From NCBI GenBank assembly GCA_900549665.1, contig URPH01000018.1, positions 1-62,160 of the forward strand: a stretch of 62,160 nt of DNA. Direction: 5' to 3'. Positions 1 to 8,907 of this stretch are shown piece after piece. Source of the stretch: an uncultured Lachnospiraceae bacterium (lineage in GTDB: Bacteria; Bacillota; Clostridia; Lachnospirales; Lachnospiraceae). Position numbers and translations under genes: made by a program. Under the pieces are notes generated by a model, which ran no database searches, was not told where the DNA came from, and saw nothing but the letters and a program-made list of their open reading frames with translations. Numbering within the stretch: the first letter of the stretch is position 1; each line of letters opens with the position of its first letter.

Positions 1-257
1 CTTGAGGTTCTTTTTTATTCAATTGGCATTATTTCTGAATTACAGGAATGCTCCTTATATTTTGTATAATAAGTAATAAGATTAAAAAGTTTCTTCTTTA
101 ATAAATTTCCAAAAATATTAAGCAAAAACAAATTTATAACCAAAACAACATCTATATATGATATAATCCAGCTAAGAAAATCAATCAAATCTTATTAACT
201 TTACTATGGAAAGTATAACCATTAACAAGTAATATATCGTTACCCCAAAATGCAGAT
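1..257. other. AT-rich non-coding left edge
   Basis: This is very AT-rich sequence with no reading frame that has a ribosome binding site or recognisable product. It carries only the upstream region of the STAND gene. A gene cut by the left edge cannot be excluded, but I see no trace of one. Confidence 0.5.
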
Positions 258-285
258 TTGTTACTTTTTTAGCCAGACTTATAAT
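258..285 (+). promoter_or_regulatory. Predicted sigma-A promoter of the STAND gene
   Basis: A perfect TATAAT hexamer at 280-285 follows TTGTTA at 258-263 with a 16-bp spacer. It lies about 30 bp upstream of the ribosome binding site GGAGGTGG at 300-307. The match is by eye, and the -35 box is only a 4/6 match. Confidence 0.45.
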
Positions 286-314
286 ATATACGCCCAACCG
301 GAGGTGGCTTTTTC

Positions 315-3266
315 ATGTATTTATGTATAGGAGTATTATTAACTTTAATAACAAAGTTCAGAAAAGGCTCTTCATATAACAAACCAAAAAACAGAAACGA
401 TAAAAAAATTTCAAATGAGACAATATGCGAAAAGCTTTTTGTAACATGTCTTGACGAAGATGATATGTACTCAACACAAAAAATTTCACCTATTATCAAT
501 TGCAAGCCTGATTCTCATTTAAAAAAAGGAATTGTTAATTATTACAAAGATTATTGTATTGATGATGAAACAGACGCTGATATCCTTCGCTCAGATTTCA
601 TGAAAATAAGTAACGATATACTAGATAACGTTATAAAATCCGATTACATCAAAGCATTCATAGAATCTATAATTATTGTAATAGAAAATGATGATGACAT
701 TTCTGCCGACACTATAGTTGGCATGAATCGAAAATATACAAGAAACAACATATTAAACAATTGGAATAAAATTGATGCTAGGGAGTTTTTAGCGAATGTT
801 CTTTATTTTTGCTATCTTAGACCTAACAATGAAAAAGGAGCAAACACACTCGAAGTATTAAATGATAATGAATTTATTAACGCAAGAATTAATTCATTAA
901 ATTATATTTCTTTCAAAAAAAACGACAATGGAGAACAAGTATTAACATATAATAAAAAATTAAATAACACTTCAAACGAATTACCTCCAGAATTAACCGA
1001 CACTGTAGTGATTCGAGGCTCCACTAAAAAAATACTATTTCGCGAAAAAGAATTTTCATACATAGTTGATTCCATACAAAATAATCATGTCTCCAATCTT
1101 TTTCTCCACGGAATGGGTGGTTGTGGAAAAACAAGTCTTGCTCGTATGGTATATTGCCATCTAAAAGACCAATATGACTGTTGTGGATGGATAAATTATT
1201 CTGGTGATATCAGGCAAAGTATGATATCTGGCATTTCTATAAATTATAGTGACGATACACTGATTGAGAAAGATGTATCTAAGAAATGGGAAATATTAAA
1301 GACAATCCTAAAGAATAACACTCAATCCAAATTACTCGTAATAGACAATGTTGATAATATAGACAGCATTGAACAGTACCCAATGCAAGACACGGAACTG
1401 ATAAAAATGACATCATGGCGTAATATAACTATTATTATTACTTCCAGACTTTCAGAATTATCAGGATATGATACATCTTTTGAAATAGAAAATCTGGGCA
1501 ATGCAAGTAACAGCAAAAATTGCATTGAGTTATTCTACCATTACAATCCTAAAGCTGCTAGTTATCGTGCAACGAATGAAGAGACAGTGAGGAATTTATG
1601 TGTTCTTGCTGGATATAATACAATGGTTATTGAGTTACTTGCCAAAGGAAGCCTCTATTACTCGCATAAACTAGACAAATACTATCAGAAATTATTAACG
1701 AACAATTTCAGTTGTGCAGATGACACATTTATAGAGACTGATCATGACTTTACAGTTTTAAGAACTGATAATTCTAATGATGATTATTATAATATTGGTA
1801 ATGAAACTGTTGCCAGCCAGTTATTTAAACTCTTTAATTTAAAGACTAGAAAACCAATGCAACAACTAATATTATGGGATTTTCACTGTCTACGTGAAAA
1901 CGAAAAAGTTTCTATTGAAGAAATAAATGAGTGGATGGGATTTTCTCTCAGAGACATAAATCCACTTATTAGAGAGGGTTGGATTACGCAGCAGGATGAT
2001 TATTTTTTTATTCATCCTCTCGTAAATCAAGCTATTTCCTGCTCAAACGAGACAAACGAAACGTATTTGAACATAAAAAAAAGTATGATAGCTGACGGAA
2101 AATATTCTAATAAATTTATCTCTGCAATCACTGAAAATACATTTTTTAGTGAATCTGACAACTTTGAACTTTCATTAAGAAAACTTCTTTTCGTTGACTG
2201 TCTCACTTACAACGGCGATTGCTTATCTTCAAACGATTGGATTAATATTGCAGATTTTGCAAGAAAACGCGGAAACGTAAACTTGGGAATTTACTACTAT
2301 AAGAAAGCTCATAATTATTATTCAACTTTTCCTTACATACAGACTGATATCGACAGGAGACAACGCTGGAAATGTACATATTTCTATGGTTATATGCTTT
2401 CATATACAAAATCCGGATATGTAGAGGCTGAAAATTTACTTAAAGAATCTCTTGAAATAGCTGAACAAATTATCCAAACAAAAGGACATACAGATGATAA
2501 TATTCTTGTTTTAGCTACAAGTTTAGACCATTTAGGATATATATTAAGCAATTCTCTTAACAATGATATCTTGAGAATATCATTAGCTAACACATACCTT
2601 AACAAAGCAGTGGAGTTGCGCCAGATGTTATGCTCTGCGCATCCTGAACATTATCGTTTAATGCATGATTACGCATGGAGCCTTGACAACCTAGGAGCAT
2701 TCTATACCAAAATAGATATACGAAATATTAATTACGATACAAAACAAGAAACAAATAATATAACGCTCCTTACTAAAGAAGAAATAATACAAAATAAAAA
2801 TCGAACAGAGACATTATTAAGGGAAGCTTTAGATATAAGAATAGCTCTATCAAAAGCAAGATCCGATGACGCCTCTACAGAGGTAGCATGGACTTACTTT
2901 AATTTAGCAGAATTGATATATAATAATTTAATGAATGAATTTATCAATAATGATAATGGCATTAATAGATGTTTAAATAATACATTAAGACAGTCAAAAA
3001 TACAAAAAGCTGAAATGTACATTAATAAGGCCTTAGAAATATATCATAGTCTAGATAAACGATATCCAGATCAACACATAAGTTCCGAGGCACGCACTAC
3101 TGCATTATATGGGAAATTATTGATGTTATGTCCAGACCGTCATGACGAAGCCCGGACACACCTTGACAAGGCAATACTATTATATAAAACCTTAGATGAT
3201 AAAAATCCAGGAATGTATAGACAGGAAATACATGTACTGCGTATACGTTATCATTCAAACAACTAG
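315..3266 (+). CDS. STAND/NB-ARC-type NTPase with C-terminal TPR-like repeats
   Basis: This is a 983-residue signalling ATPase of the STAND (AP-ATPase) class. A P-loop GMGGCGKT lies at about residues 266-273, a Walker B strand KLLVIDNVD at about 338-346, followed by a sensor-like IIITSR. The C-terminal third (about 700-983) is helical and contains several TPR-like repeats of about 40 residues with Tyr/Ala/Leu spacing, the usual ligand-sensing part. The N-terminal 250 residues match no effector domain I recognise (not TIR, not an obvious nuclease). The start is set by GGAGGTGG eight bases upstream. STAND proteins in islands are often antiphage (Avs-like) or transcription regulators (SWACOS-like). 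The lone gene and the surrounding defence-like island favour defence, but that is inference. The AT-rich codon use suggests transfer. Confidence 0.8.
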   Translation: MYLCIGVLLTLITKFRKGSSYNKPKNRNDKKISNETICEKLFVTCLDEDDMYSTQKISPIINCKPDSHLKKGIVNYYKDYCIDDETDADILRSDFMKISNDILDNVIKSDYIKAFIESIIIVIENDDDISADTIVGMNRKYTRNNILNNWNKIDAREFLANVLYFCYLRPNNEKGANTLEVLNDNEFINARINSLNYISFKKNDNGEQVLTYNKKLNNTSNELPPELTDTVVIRGSTKKILFREKEFSYIVDSIQNNHVSNLFLHGMGGCGKTSLARMVYCHLKDQYDCCGWINYSGDIRQSMISGISINYSDDTLIEKDVSKKWEILKTILKNNTQSKLLVIDNVDNIDSIEQYPMQDTELIKMTSWRNITIIITSRLSELSGYDTSFEIENLGNASNSKNCIELFYHYNPKAASYRATNEETVRNLCVLAGYNTMVIELLAKGSLYYSHKLDKYYQKLLTNNFSCADDTFIETDHDFTVLRTDNSNDDYYNIGNETVASQLFKLFNLKTRKPMQQLILWDFHCLRENEKVSIEEINEWMGFSLRDINPLIREGWITQQDDYFFIHPLVNQAISCSNETNETYLNIKKSMIADGKYSNKFISAITENTFFSESDNFELSLRKLLFVDCLTYNGDCLSSNDWINIADFARKRGNVNLGIYYYKKAHNYYSTFPYIQTDIDRRQRWKCTYFYGYMLSYTKSGYVEAENLLKESLEIAEQIIQTKGHTDDNILVLATSLDHLGYILSNSLNNDILRISLANTYLNKAVELRQMLCSAHPEHYRLMHDYAWSLDNLGAFYTKIDIRNINYDTKQETNNITLLTKEEIIQNKNRTETLLREALDIRIALSKARSDDASTEVAWTYFNLAELIYNNLMNEFINNDNGINRCLNNTLRQSKIQKAEMYINKALEIYHSLDKRYPDQHISSEARTTALYGKLLMLCPDRHDEARTHLDKAILLYKTLDDKNPGMYRQEIHVLRIRYHSNN

Positions 3267-3507
3267 AAAAACGTTTTAAATATACTTGTTGTGGCCAAGT
3301 TTTTTGTAACTCTATTAGACAATTCTGCCACAGGATTTATGTAACCCCGTAGCTTGCTTCGTAAGACGTTTTTTGATTATTATGAGAATACGGACGCTCA
3401 TGATTATATTGTGTTAATACGCAAATGAATATTCTCGTGCGATAACACCGCAAGTCCGGCAAATGGGAAACCGCCTGTCCGGGCTAGCGGGAACCGCTTA
3501 TGCGAGA

Positions 3508-4284
3508 TTACTTAGGTAATATTTTGTCCAAGCCATAAACCTCTCTCATTGAGGTGTCATGTTCAGCATCAATGCTTGTGATGTTGATGCGATAGCTGTC
3601 ATGGGCAATACGGTCAATGTTTGCATCTGCCAGAGGACTGTCATCACCACCCAGTTGATCGTACCACTCCTCGAACTCATACTGTGAGCAGAAAATCGTT
3701 GAAGATTTCTTGCGTCTCTGGTAGAGTAGTTCGAAGATATCTCTTTGTTCAGATTCCGTTGATTTCAATAGAAGCCATTCATCCAAAATCAGAACAACAG
3801 GATTGGCATATTTAGCCATTACCTTTTTGTAGTTGCCATCTGTCCGTGCCATCTCCAGATCAATAAGCAGATCAGGCAGACTGACATATTGGGTATTGTA
3901 ATACCGCTTACAGACTTCCATGCCAAACACACAGACCATGTAAGTTTTACTGCAGCCTGTAGCACCGGTAATAAAAAGATTTCGATGTTCAAGATATATA
4001 TTCACAAGTGGCAAGTCTACAAATCAGTTCCTTGTTTAGCTTGCGCCCGGAAGTATAGTTGATATCTATGATATTTGCTTCCGGCTGGCCGAATCCGCAT
4101 TCTTGATCAGTCTTTTGAAACGGTTGTTTTTGCGACTGCTGTATTCGATATCCACAAGCATACCGAATTGATCCTCAAATGAAATATCCTTGAATTTTAG
4201 GTCATTGAGTTGGCTACAGAATGCATCTGCCATTGCGGTAAGGCGCATTTCTATTAACTTATCCATTGTACTCTGATTGGTCAT
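3508..4284 (-). pseudogene. istB: IS21-family helper ATPase IstB, frameshifted
   Basis: This is the AAA+ helper of an IS21-type element, which loads the transposase on target DNA. The N-terminal part reads from 4284 to 4066 and the C-terminal part from 4014 to 3508. The missing middle (reading NIIDINYTSGRKLNKEL) is present in a second frame, so two compensating frameshifts, near 4080 and 4005, break the gene. The Walker A reads GATGCSKT, with Ser where the family has the invariant Gly, which is further decay. The Walker B VLILDEW is intact. The 240 bp downstream (3267-3507) have no gene and contain GC-rich hairpins and possibly one end of the element near 3289. Confidence 0.85.
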
Positions 4285-4705
4285 ATGTGTTTACCTCCGA
4301 TGCCAGTTTTTCCGAACCGGTTACAAGTAAGTTTTTAATACTCTTGTAACTGGGTGATGCTGTATAGGATAAGGCCTTTTTACAGGCAACTTCCAGTAAC
4401 GCATCTGTGTACCTCTCGGCAAGCTTAAGAAGTCCCATACAACTTCGGTAAGTTTGTTGCCCCACACTTTTGGAACTCAATATCGCATTGACTACAGTGT
4501 ACGTATTTATACCAATCCGTTCAGCCCATTTCCGGAAATGGTCACCGTTCCATTCCAGATATTTCTGGTGGTCTGCTGGCATATGTTCTGTAATAGTGCT
4601 GTACTGCCCGGGACATCCTTTCAGACAACGATAGGAAGCAATGCGGTTATGGTTGTAGAAAATTTCAATCGTGGTATCTGTTACCCTTGCATCAACTTTC
4701 TTGTA
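4259..4705 (-). pseudogene. istA: IS21-family transposase IstA, C-terminal remnant
   Basis: The frame stays open from 4705 down to the stop at 4259 and reads the C-terminal domain of IstA, with VDARVTDTTIEIFYNHNRIAS followed by H..YLEWN and WAERIG.NT and the AERY.DALLEVACKKAL block. It overlaps the istB start, as in intact IS21 elements. The catalytic DDE core and N-terminus are absent. The frame is cut exactly where the IS66 inverted repeat begins at 4703, so the IS66 insertion or a later deletion removed the front. I find no istA sequence beyond the far end of the IS66. Confidence 0.8.
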
Positions 4706-4723
4706 TCAGGTAAATAACCCGCA
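4703..4723 (+). repeat. Left terminal inverted repeat of the IS66 element
   Basis: GTATCAGGTAAATAACCCGC plus A. It matches the reverse complement of 7371-7391 except for one C/T change. IS66 ends normally begin at GTAA, so the first seven bases (GTATCAG) extend the match beyond the usual terminus. Confidence 0.75.
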
Positions 4724-4763
4724 CTAACTAAAAATGAATGCCACCTGAAATCAGATGGCATTG

Positions 4764-6434
4764 TTAACTCTGTTTCTTCAGTTGTTTGCAGCAGTCAGGA
4801 AGCGTTTCCGACCATGGCATAAGTTTCTTCAGGTCTTCCTCTGGAACATCATTTCGGGGATACTCTTTCAGCTGTTCCATCAGAAACTTAAAATACTCAA
4901 AAGGATTCAACCCATTGGCTTTTGCTGTTTCTGCAATAGAATACAGGACTGCACTTGCCTTTGCTCCTTTCTTGGAATCTATGATGTGCCAGCTATGTTT
5001 CCCAACGCAGAATTTTTTGATGCTGCGTTCCGCGTCATTATTATCCAGCGGAATAATCGCTGATTCCAGAAAGACTCGAAAATATTTTTCCTGGTTCACA
5101 GAATAGGTCAGTTCCTTCCTCAAATCAGTTGAGGATATAACCTTATTGTTCAGGATATCTTTTACCCACGCAAAGAAAGCATCAACCAGTGGCTTTACTG
5201 ATTGCTGTCTGTTATCAAGAATCTCCTGTGGTGATTTGCCCTTGCAGAGATTGTCTGTATGGAAAATAACGGCGATCCTTTCCGTAGCCTCCCTGGCGAT
5301 CTGCTGTGCAGGAGATAATGCAGCTCCTTTTTTTGCTGTTTTCATGATTTCTGCATATTTTCGTTTACAGTGAACCCAGCAACCGGCAACTTTCAGGTCG
5401 TCATGCTTTCTATCCAGGGTATGGTAGGAAGCATATCCATCTGAAACAAGGATTCCTTTGTATCCTTCAAGATATCTGTCTATCACTGCGGCTGATCTGG
5501 AACCATTATCATATTCATACAGATATATCTTTTGGGAATCCTGTATTCCCGGGGAATGATAGACCCACATGTAATCCTTGCTTTGCGGATCCTGTGCATC
5601 TTTTTCACCGGACATGATAAAGGGCGTTTCATCGCAATGAATAAGAGGGGCTTTCTTTAACTCAGCCTTCATCATCTGATGAACACTATCCAGGTAGTAA
5701 TCACTTAACCGTATCATCCATCCGGCCATGACCTGACGGGATATGTTAAGTCCGTCATAACCATACCCTTCCGATATCCGGTTAAGAGGTACTGCATTGA
5801 TATACTTTGCCGTAAAAATGGATGCAGCAAGAGAAGGCGTGAGAATACTATGGTTAAGCAACCTGCTTGGCGCTTTGCCTCTCATGATTTTGCTGCCATT
5901 TCCATTGCTGGCATACACGCCTATATGATGTTCTACCACCTTGTAGGAAGGAGGAATCCGCTCCAGTTCTGTATAGATTTCATCTTCCAGTTGGTGCCAT
6001 CCCTTTGGCATCTCACTGTTTAAGATATCTTCAGTAAGATAGTGGTCAACTACCTCAACCTCGATGCCGGATAAATCAACAGCCCTCTTGCCCTTGGGAC
6101 GTTTTCTGCGAATGTGTTCCGGAATCACTTCCTCTGCTGAAGGCTCCTCTGCAAAACCATTATCGGTAATGACTTCAATCTCATTAAAGATGGTAGGATC
6201 ATCCATGTTGAAGGATAACTGACCAGGCAGCTGAGAGAGTTTCTCAGAGTGTTTGCCAAATCTCTGGTTGATGAGGATTGCCATCTGCTGCTTTAAATCC
6301 TCAACCTGAGCAATCAGGTTAGCATTCTGTGCCTGAAGATTCTGCAGCATTTCGAAGGTCTGGAGATACAGAAGCGAGATGGTTTCTTTTGAAAGATTAT
6401 TCAGTTCGTCGATTGAAATTCTCTTGTTTTCCAT
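4764..6434 (-). CDS. tnpC: IS66 transposase TnpC
   Basis: This is a DDE transposase of about 556 residues. A leucine-rich coiled coil at the N-terminus (ETISLLYLQTFEMLQNLQ) is followed by the IS66 Zn-finger-like linker. The catalytic triad is in IHCDETPF, LVSDGYASY and NNDAERSIK, and the GKHSW motif follows. An upstream in-frame ATG at 6533 exists, but the family begins at MENKRISIDE, so I chose 6434. About 100 bp separate it from tnpB. Nothing looks broken. Confidence 0.9.
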   Translation of the reverse strand: MENKRISIDELNNLSKETISLLYLQTFEMLQNLQAQNANLIAQVEDLKQQMAILINQRFGKHSEKLSQLPGQLSFNMDDPTIFNEIEVITDNGFAEEPSAEEVIPEHIRRKRPKGKRAVDLSGIEVEVVDHYLTEDILNSEMPKGWHQLEDEIYTELERIPPSYKVVEHHIGVYASNGNGSKIMRGKAPSRLLNHSILTPSLAASIFTAKYINAVPLNRISEGYGYDGLNISRQVMAGWMIRLSDYYLDSVHQMMKAELKKAPLIHCDETPFIMSGEKDAQDPQSKDYMWVYHSPGIQDSQKIYLYEYDNGSRSAAVIDRYLEGYKGILVSDGYASYHTLDRKHDDLKVAGCWVHCKRKYAEIMKTAKKGAALSPAQQIAREATERIAVIFHTDNLCKGKSPQEILDNRQQSVKPLVDAFFAWVKDILNNKVISSTDLRKELTYSVNQEKYFRVFLESAIIPLDNNDAERSIKKFCVGKHSWHIIDSKKGAKASAVLYSIAETAKANGLNPFEYFKFLMEQLKEYPRNDVPEEDLKKLMPWSETLPDCCKQLKKQS

Positions 6435-6537
6435 ATCTTTAGTATACCACAAATAGTGCTGAAAGTCCGCATAAAATCGGCATTTTTTGAGATTTTTGAT
6501 AACGTATTTAACTGTCAAGGTACCTATATACAAACCG

Positions 6538-6897
6538 TTAATAGATATCCGGCTTTGTATCTTTTATTACTTTTTTCTGTTCTATGGAAAGACCTTCCAT
6601 GAGCCAGCGAAACTGCTGCTTTGTCAGTTTCCGGGCCTCGTTTTCATCCCGCGGCCACTGATAAGAGCAGTCTCCGGTAAGACGTTTATAACACAACAGC
6701 CATCCGTCTCCCTCAAAAATGAGGGCTTTCATACGATTCTTTTTACGACCGCAAAAGAGAAATACACTACCAGGTTCTGTGGGGTCAAGTCCCATTTGTC
6801 CCCCAATAACGGTTAGCAGACCATCAATACCAAGCCGCATATCCGTTCGGCCGGTTCGTAAATATATGTGGGTAAAACATTCAGCATCCTTAAGCAT
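6538..6897 (-). CDS. tnpB: IS66 accessory protein TnpB (Orf2)
   Basis: This 119-residue protein has the IS66 Orf2 signature: Y.RTGRTDMRLGIDGL near the N-terminus, FLFCGRKKNRMKAL in the middle and a FRWLMEGL tail. It is required with TnpA for transposition in characterised IS66 members. Its start overlaps the end of tnpA by eight bases, which suggests translational coupling. Confidence 0.9.
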   Translation of the reverse strand: MLKDAECFTHIYLRTGRTDMRLGIDGLLTVIGGQMGLDPTEPGSVFLFCGRKKNRMKALIFEGDGWLLCYKRLTGDCSYQWPRDENEARKLTKQQFRWLMEGLSIEQKKVIKDTKPDIY

Positions 6898-7288
6898 TGC
6901 GGGCAGCCCTCATGATTTTGGAGAGCATCTCCTCCGATATATCGTGGCCGACAGTAAGGCTGATTCCGTTAACGGAAAAGCCAAAGCTTTTCGCTTCTTC
7001 ATTTGGAACCTCGATTTTGGGGATTGCATCATTATGCTTCGAACTTGAAACCAGTTCGCCCAAAGCTCCGGTGGATACGGACGCAGGCAATAAATCATTG
7101 TTGTCAGGAAGGACTGAAGTTGCCCTCTCTTCCCGAATTTTTCGTAGCCAGTAAAAATAAGAATTGCGACTGAGCTGATTCTTTTCACAGTATTCATCGA
7201 TCTTCAATCCGGATGCAAGCCGGTCTTCGATGATAGCAGTCCATTGCTGCATATGAAGTTGCTTCTTGATTGACTGAACATCAGGCAT
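6890..7288 (-). CDS. tnpA: IS66 accessory protein TnpA (Orf1)
   Basis: This is a 132-residue protein with an N-terminal helix-turn-helix-like segment (DEYCEKNQLSRNSYFYWLRKIREE) typical of IS66 Orf1. It is the first gene of the element and starts about 80 bp inside the right inverted repeat. The ribosome binding site AAGGAGG lies just upstream. Confidence 0.88.
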   Translation of the reverse strand: MPDVQSIKKQLHMQQWTAIIEDRLASGLKIDEYCEKNQLSRNSYFYWLRKIREERATSVLPDNNDLLPASVSTGALGELVSSSKHNDAIPKIEVPNEEAKSFGFSVNGISLTVGHDISEEMLSKIMRAARNA

Positions 7289-7370
7289 GGTAAAATCCTC
7301 CTTGGGTTGAAAAAGTGTAAAACGTTTTAAACTTTTTACATTATCTCAACTTTTGGCAGATTATGCTATT

Positions 7371-7391
7371 TGCGAGTTATTTACCTGATAC
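7371..7391 (-). repeat. Right terminal inverted repeat of the IS66 element
   Basis: This is the reverse complement of the left end with one mismatch (ACTCGCA against ACCCGCA). It marks the outer limit of the element upstream of tnpA. Confidence 0.75.
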
Positions 7392-7544
7392 GTATATTTT
7401 AGCCTCAGGCGCATGTTTTGACGTTTACGTACTCGCTATGGACTGTTTACAAATAAAAGGACAATTTATAGAATAACTAATCTATCATATAAATTGCCCC
7501 TCTACTCTTTAAAAATATGTTCTTTTAAACATAACGTAGCAAGA

Positions 7545-7652
7545 TTACTTGCATGAGCCGTCATGGTCATCTGAATCAGGGCCACAACTTCCACCGCCTA
7601 AGTAACAAGCTCCAACCTGCTCTTCTGAAGTGGTTCCTTTAATTACTACCAT
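7545..7652 (-). CDS. Candidate RiPP precursor peptide, 35 aa
   Basis: The short frame is preceded by a near-perfect ribosome binding site (GAAAGGAGG, nine bases from ATG). It encodes a leader-like part MVVIKGTTSEEQVGA and a Gly/Asp/Cys-rich tail CYLGGGSCGPDSDDHDGSCK with Cys at positions 16, 23 and 34. It follows two radical SAM/SPASM genes on the same strand with a 37-bp gap, the arrangement expected for a ribosomally made, radical-SAM-modified peptide. Thioether or other Cys-linked crosslinks are a reasonable guess from the enzyme class. No exporter or dedicated leader protease is visible next to it. I do not recognise the peptide as any named family. Confidence 0.75.
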   Translation of the reverse strand: MVVIKGTTSEEQVGACYLGGGSCGPDSDDHDGSCK

Positions 7653-7689
7653 AACTTTATCCTCCTTTCACAATTATTCTACATTTCAA

Positions 7690-8907
7690 CTATAGTGTAT
7701 CTATATAGTATTGTAGTTTCATCTTGACAAGTTCTTCAGAGTTCATACATCCCTTTTTTCCATTTAAAAACTCATAAATACAACCTCCACCGCACAACGG
7801 AAACACTTTACACTCTCTGCACATCATATTTATTCTATTATCTTTCCATTTATTCAGTTCTTCTTGATTTATTTCACCATCTAAATAACCAACAATACTT
7901 TTACAATCTCTATCACATCTTATCACGTTTCCAGAAGGCAAATACAACTTGCTATACTCACTCCCAGCTAAACACGTATTAAAGTTGTTTTTTATGGAGC
8001 CCAGTATATCACTACAAAAACCACACTCAAATAGCTTTTTAAAGATAATAAAATCATTTACTACAGAAGATTCCTTACTATTATCTGTATCACTTCTAAA
8101 TATTTTATTTGCATAAACAATCACATCTTTTTTTTGTGGCAACAAATCACTAAGAACATCTATTAATTCTAGTATTTCCTTAACATTGTTATCATCATAA
8201 TTAATTCTAATCTGTATTCTTATACCTGCCTTTATTATTGCTTGAATACGTTCAATCACTAGATTAAATCCATTTTCAAAATTGTATCCTTTTGTATTTT
8301 CATAAGTTGTCTTTAATCCATCAATGGTTATTTGAACTGCTTTTAAGTTCCATTCTGAAATAGCATGTTCAATCAATTCATCAGAAAATAAGACTCCATT
8401 CGTATAAATTGAACTTCTAAATTCAACATCCATAGGAAGCGTTTTTTTTAATTCTCTAGATATCACGTCAATTACATTTACATTCAAAAGCGGCTCGCCA
8501 CCAAGCCAAATCACATACAATTTTTTTGCATTTCCCTGTCTACTAAGAATATAATTAGCAATTTTATTTGCCGTTTGCAGGGACATACTCTCCCGAATAA
8601 AACTATCTTCAAAACAATAGTGGCAATGCGCATTACAGTATGTTGTAGTATAAATTGTATGACTTCTTATTGTATCTTTATCCCGAGCAATATTTGAATT
8701 AATAATATCAACTATCTCCTCATACTCATCATCAAAATCATTCACATAAATTCCTAAATCAGATAACTCTTTTTTATACTCAACACTTATTCCCTCATAC
8801 TTTATCCATTCATCTTCATCCAAAATTATACAATTTCGAGTTTTTGTATTAAATATTAAGTTTTTATCATTATATTTAACTTCTATATTATATTTTGACT
8901 TTTTCAT
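7690..8907 (-). CDS. Radical SAM/SPASM peptide maturase (second of two)
   Basis: This is a protein of about 405 residues. The radical SAM cluster motif is CNAHCHYC (CxxxCxxC), followed by WLGGEPLLN for SAM binding. The C-terminal SPASM/twitch domain has many Cys, including CRECKVFPLCGGGC and a terminal KKGC, for auxiliary Fe-S clusters. The N-terminal 90 residues precede the barrel and may bind the leader peptide. ATG at 8907 is preferred over 8922 because TGAGGA lies just before it. The gene overlaps the end of the first maturase by 20 bp and shares its architecture, so the pair arose by duplication. It acts in the cytoplasm, presumably on the peptide at 7545-7652. Confidence 0.88.
   Translation of the reverse strand: MKKSKYNIEVKYNDKNLIFNTKTRNCIILDEDEWIKYEGISVEYKKELSDLGIYVNDFDDEYEEIVDIINSNIARDKDTIRSHTIYTTTYCNAHCHYCFEDSFIRESMSLQTANKIANYILSRQGNAKKLYVIWLGGEPLLNVNVIDVISRELKKTLPMDVEFRSSIYTNGVLFSDELIEHAISEWNLKAVQITIDGLKTTYENTKGYNFENGFNLVIERIQAIIKAGIRIQIRINYDDNNVKEILELIDVLSDLLPQKKDVIVYANKIFRSDTDNSKESSVVNDFIIFKKLFECGFCSDILGSIKNNFNTCLAGSEYSKLYLPSGNVIRCDRDCKSIVGYLDGEINQEELNKWKDNRINMMCRECKVFPLCGGGCIYEFLNGKKGCMNSEELVKMKLQYYIDTL

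Larger units (their letters stand above)
4703..7391 (-). mobile_element. Intact IS66-family insertion sequence
   Basis: The element carries the three usual IS66 genes in order tnpA-tnpB-tnpC on the minus strand. It is bounded by near-perfect 21-bp inverted repeats (4703-4723 and 7371-7391, one mismatch in 20). No clear 8-bp target duplication is visible. It sits inside the istA remnant. All three frames are open, so it may still be active. Confidence 0.85.
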
